A stretch of DNA of 64,000 nt from Micromonospora inositola (GTDB lineage Bacteria; Actinomycetota; Actinomycetes; Mycobacteriales; Micromonosporaceae), in the NCBI RefSeq assembly GCF_900090285.1, contig NZ_LT607754.1, positions 5,792,001 to 5,856,000 on the forward strand, written 5' to 3'. Within the stretch, counting starts at the first letter, position 1; each line of letters opens with the position of its first letter. The notes below the pieces were generated by a model. It was not told the DNA's origin, searched no databases, and saw nothing but the letters and a program-made list of their open reading frames with translations. Position numbers and translations under genes: made by a program. This document shows, piece by piece, positions 62,350 through 64,000 of this stretch.

Positions 62350-63558
62350 ATGACCGGGGTAGTGAAACGGGCGTACCGGTATCGCTTCTACCCGACCGAC
62401 ACGCAGGCAGCGCAGCTGTTGTGCACGTTCGGCTGTGTGCGGCTGGTGTACAACAAAGCCCTCGACGCGCGGACCCGCGCCTGGGCCACCCAGCAGCGGC
62501 GTATCTCCTACGGGCAGACGTCGGCGATGCTGACCGAGTGGAAGCGCGACTCCGACCTGGCATTTCTCAACGAAGTGTCGTCGGTTCCGTTGCAGCAGGC
62601 ACTGCGTCACCTGCAGGCTGCGTTCACCGCGTTCTTCGACAAACGAGCCAAGTATCCGAAGTTCAAGTCCAAGAAGCGATCGCGGGCGTCGGCGGAGTAC
62701 ACCCGTTCGGCGTTTCGCTGGCGCGACGGGCAGCTCACCCTGGCCAAGATGGCCGAACCGCTGGCCATCGCGTGGTCCCGGCCGCTGCCCAACGGCGCCG
62801 AACCCTCCACCGTTACGGTTTCGCGTGATGCTGCCGGACGCTGGCACATCAGCATCATGGTCGAAACGACCATCGAAACCCTGCCGCCCACCCACGCCGT
62901 GGTCGGCGTGGACGTCGGCTTGGCCGCGCTGGTCACCCTGTCCACCGGGGAGAGGGTCATCAACCCACGGCATGAGCGGACCGACCGGCGCAAGCTCGCC
63001 AAGGCCCAGCGGGCTCTCTGTCGCAAGGAGAAGGGCTCGGCCAACCGCGCCAAGGCGCGGCTGAAAATTGCCCGCATCCATGCCCGAATCGCCGACAGGC
63101 GCCGCGACCAGCTGCACAAGCTGACTACCCGACTCGTCCGTGACAACCAAACGGTCGTGATCGAAGACCTCAGCGTACATACCATGATGCGCAACCACCG
63201 CCTGGCTCGCGTCATTTCGGATGCGGCCTGGGCCCAGCTGCGCACCATGCTGGAGTACAAGACCCGCTGGTACGGCCGGAACCTCGTGGTGGTCGACCGC
63301 TGGCTGCCGTCGTCGAAGTTGTGCTCGGTCTGCGGGCGGCTGGCCGGGTCGATGCCACTGGACGTGCGGGAGTGGTCGTGTCCCTGCGGGACGAGCCACG
63401 ACAGAGACATCAACGCCGCCCTGAATATTCTGGCCGCCGGGCTGGCGGACAGCAACGCCTGTGGAGAGCCGGTAAGACCCGAACCGCGTAAACGGCGACG
63501 GCACGGCCCGGTGAAGCAGGAACTCTCGCAGGCGACTGCGGGAATCCCCGCGCATTAG
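62350..63558 (+). CDS. TnpB RNA-guided endonuclease, intact
   Basis: A 402-residue TnpB. The N-terminal RAYRYRFYPTDTQAAQL region, RuvC-I (VGVDVGLAALVTL, Asp), RuvC-II (VVIEDLSVHTM, Glu), the zinc ribbon (CSVCGRLAGS, CPCG) and RuvC-III (HDRDINAALNIL, Asp) are all present, so it should be catalytically active. The ATG at 62350 was chosen by homology; ATGs at 62341 and 62320 are in frame. The guide RNA is expected from the 3' end of the gene and the right hairpin. Confidence 0.88.
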   Translation: MTGVVKRAYRYRFYPTDTQAAQLLCTFGCVRLVYNKALDARTRAWATQQRRISYGQTSAMLTEWKRDSDLAFLNEVSSVPLQQALRHLQAAFTAFFDKRAKYPKFKSKKRSRASAEYTRSAFRWRDGQLTLAKMAEPLAIAWSRPLPNGAEPSTVTVSRDAAGRWHISIMVETTIETLPPTHAVVGVDVGLAALVTLSTGERVINPRHERTDRRKLAKAQRALCRKEKGSANRAKARLKIARIHARIADRRRDQLHKLTTRLVRDNQTVVIEDLSVHTMMRNHRLARVISDAAWAQLRTMLEYKTRWYGRNLVVVDRWLPSSKLCSVCGRLAGSMPLDVREWSCPCGTSHDRDINAALNILAAGLADSNACGEPVRPEPRKRRRHGPVKQELSQATAGIPAH

Positions 63559-63577
63559 GGCGGTGGAGGATGTCAAC
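63540..63577 (+). ncRNA. Probable omega-RNA 3' scaffold/right end of the TnpB element
   Basis: The last codons of tnpB and the following bases form the family-typical GGAATCCCCGCGC hairpin ending GGATGTCAA. In characterised TnpB elements this is where the guide RNA scaffold ends and the guide starts, so bases just after about 63577 would act as guide. Confidence 0.45.
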
Positions 63578-64000
63578 GCAGATCCGCCCTCTTCTTGACG
63601 TACATGTTCACCAGCGTCGCCAGCAGCAGCATCACGCCGAGGAAGGTCCTGAACCAGTCGGGGTTCCAGCCGGCGTAGTTGATGCCGAGCTGGGTCATGC
63701 CGAAGATAAGCGCCCCGAGCGAGGCGCCGACCACCGAGCCGTAGCCGCCGGTGAGCAGGCAGCCACCGATGACGGCGGCGATGATGAAGATGAACTCCTT
63801 GCCGACGCCCTCGCCGGACTGCACCGTGTTGAACTGGAACAGCAGGTGCATGCCCGAGAGCCAGGCGCAGAACCCGACGGCCATGAAGAGGCCGATCTTC
63901 GTCGCCCGGACGGGTACGCCGACGGCGCGCGCCGCGGCGGCGTCACCGCCCACCGCGAACACCCAGTTGCCCACCTGCGTGCGCAGCAGGACGTAGGCGG
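63573..64000 (-). CDS. Ribose/inositol-type sugar ABC transporter permease (partial, C-terminal part)
   Basis: The last ~142 residues of a BPD_transp_2 (RbsC-like) permease; the gene runs off the right edge. NWVFAVGGDAAAARAVGVPV, then GLFMAVGFCAWLSGM and ISGVIGG-like AAVIGGCLLTGGYGSVVGASLGA, are diagnostic. The final codons (KKRADLR-stop) abut the right end of the TnpB element, whose GTCAA supplies the TGA stop. It pairs with the ATPase at 61322-62251. Confidence 0.88.
   Translation of the reverse strand, partial: AYVLLRTQVGNWVFAVGGDAAAARAVGVPVRATKIGLFMAVGFCAWLSGMHLLFQFNTVQSGEGVGKEFIFIIAAVIGGCLLTGGYGSVVGASLGALIFGMTQLGINYAGWNPDWFRTFLGVMLLLATLVNMYVKKRADLR

Larger units (their letters stand above)
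62262..63577. mobile_element. IS200/IS605-type TnpB element inserted in the inositol transporter operon
   Basis: It contains an intact tnpB and no tnpA. The left side has a hairpin ACCCCCGCCTTACAGGCGGGT (about 62269-62290) and the right side a subterminal hairpin with GAATCCCCGCGC...GCGGTGGAGGATGTCAA (about 63540-63577), both typical of this family's ends. Boundaries are approximate because such elements make no target duplication. Confidence 0.75.

Overview
The window is high-GC DNA with abundant GTG starts, overlapping start/stop codons, MsiK-type ABC sugar operons that lack their own ATPase, and AICE-type integrase remnants. This points to an actinomycete, most likely Micromonosporaceae-like; I cannot name a species. 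It is an accessory, catabolic and mobile-element-rich region rather than a core region.

Integration scars, 1-13.5 kb and 42-43.5 kb. Four same-orientation copies (about 1567, 5848, 13072, 42927) of the 3' half of a proline tRNA (GGG anticodon), each running from the anticodon loop to the acceptor end, divide the region into blocks. Copies 3 and 4 have broken tyrosine-integrase genes just to their left. None has the 5' tRNA half, so they look like stacked attachment sites of pSAM2-like elements. The blocks between them hold a bile-acid symporter end, an enoyl-CoA hydratase, a truncated CoA-transferase, a phage-type endolysin, an IclR regulator, a GNAT enzyme, and a small cluster of ArsR-type regulator, SDR, MFS exporter and APH-like kinase.

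Sugar catabolism, 13.5-29.8 kb. A long leftward operon contains an aldose-epimerase-like protein, a GH38 enzyme, an aldolase remnant, and a set matching a non-phosphorylating L-fucose/sugar-acid route: SDR, SMP-30 lactonase, UxuA-like dehydratase, FAH-family hydrolase, a decayed enolase-superfamily dehydratase and a second SDR. Next to it are a secreted GH43-like protein, a LacI regulator and a three-gene ABC importer. A palindrome centred on ACAACGTTGT occurs upstream of the epimerase, the secreted hydrolase and the importer, with a half site before lacI, so this is probably one regulon.

Mobile-element block, 29.9-48.3 kb. There are two near-identical 871-bp IS5-type elements with 3-bp target duplications, a TnpB element with a changed RuvC-II motif, and two decayed DDE elements with a fragment of a third. 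Among them lie an AraC/PhyH pair, LtrA, a multi-pass membrane protein with a GHSHG motif, an SPFH protein and a helicase-associated-domain protein.

Second and third sugar systems, 48.3-64 kb. A DeoR regulator and a GH4 phospho-glycosidase diverge from a PfkB kinase, a sugar ABC importer and a secreted PIG-L deacetylase; a 15-bp inverted repeat lies between the two arms. Converging on this is an inositol-type operon (IolG-like dehydrogenase, MmsA/IolA, broken IolH-like isomerase, ribose-type ABC ATPase and permease) interrupted by an intact TnpB element.
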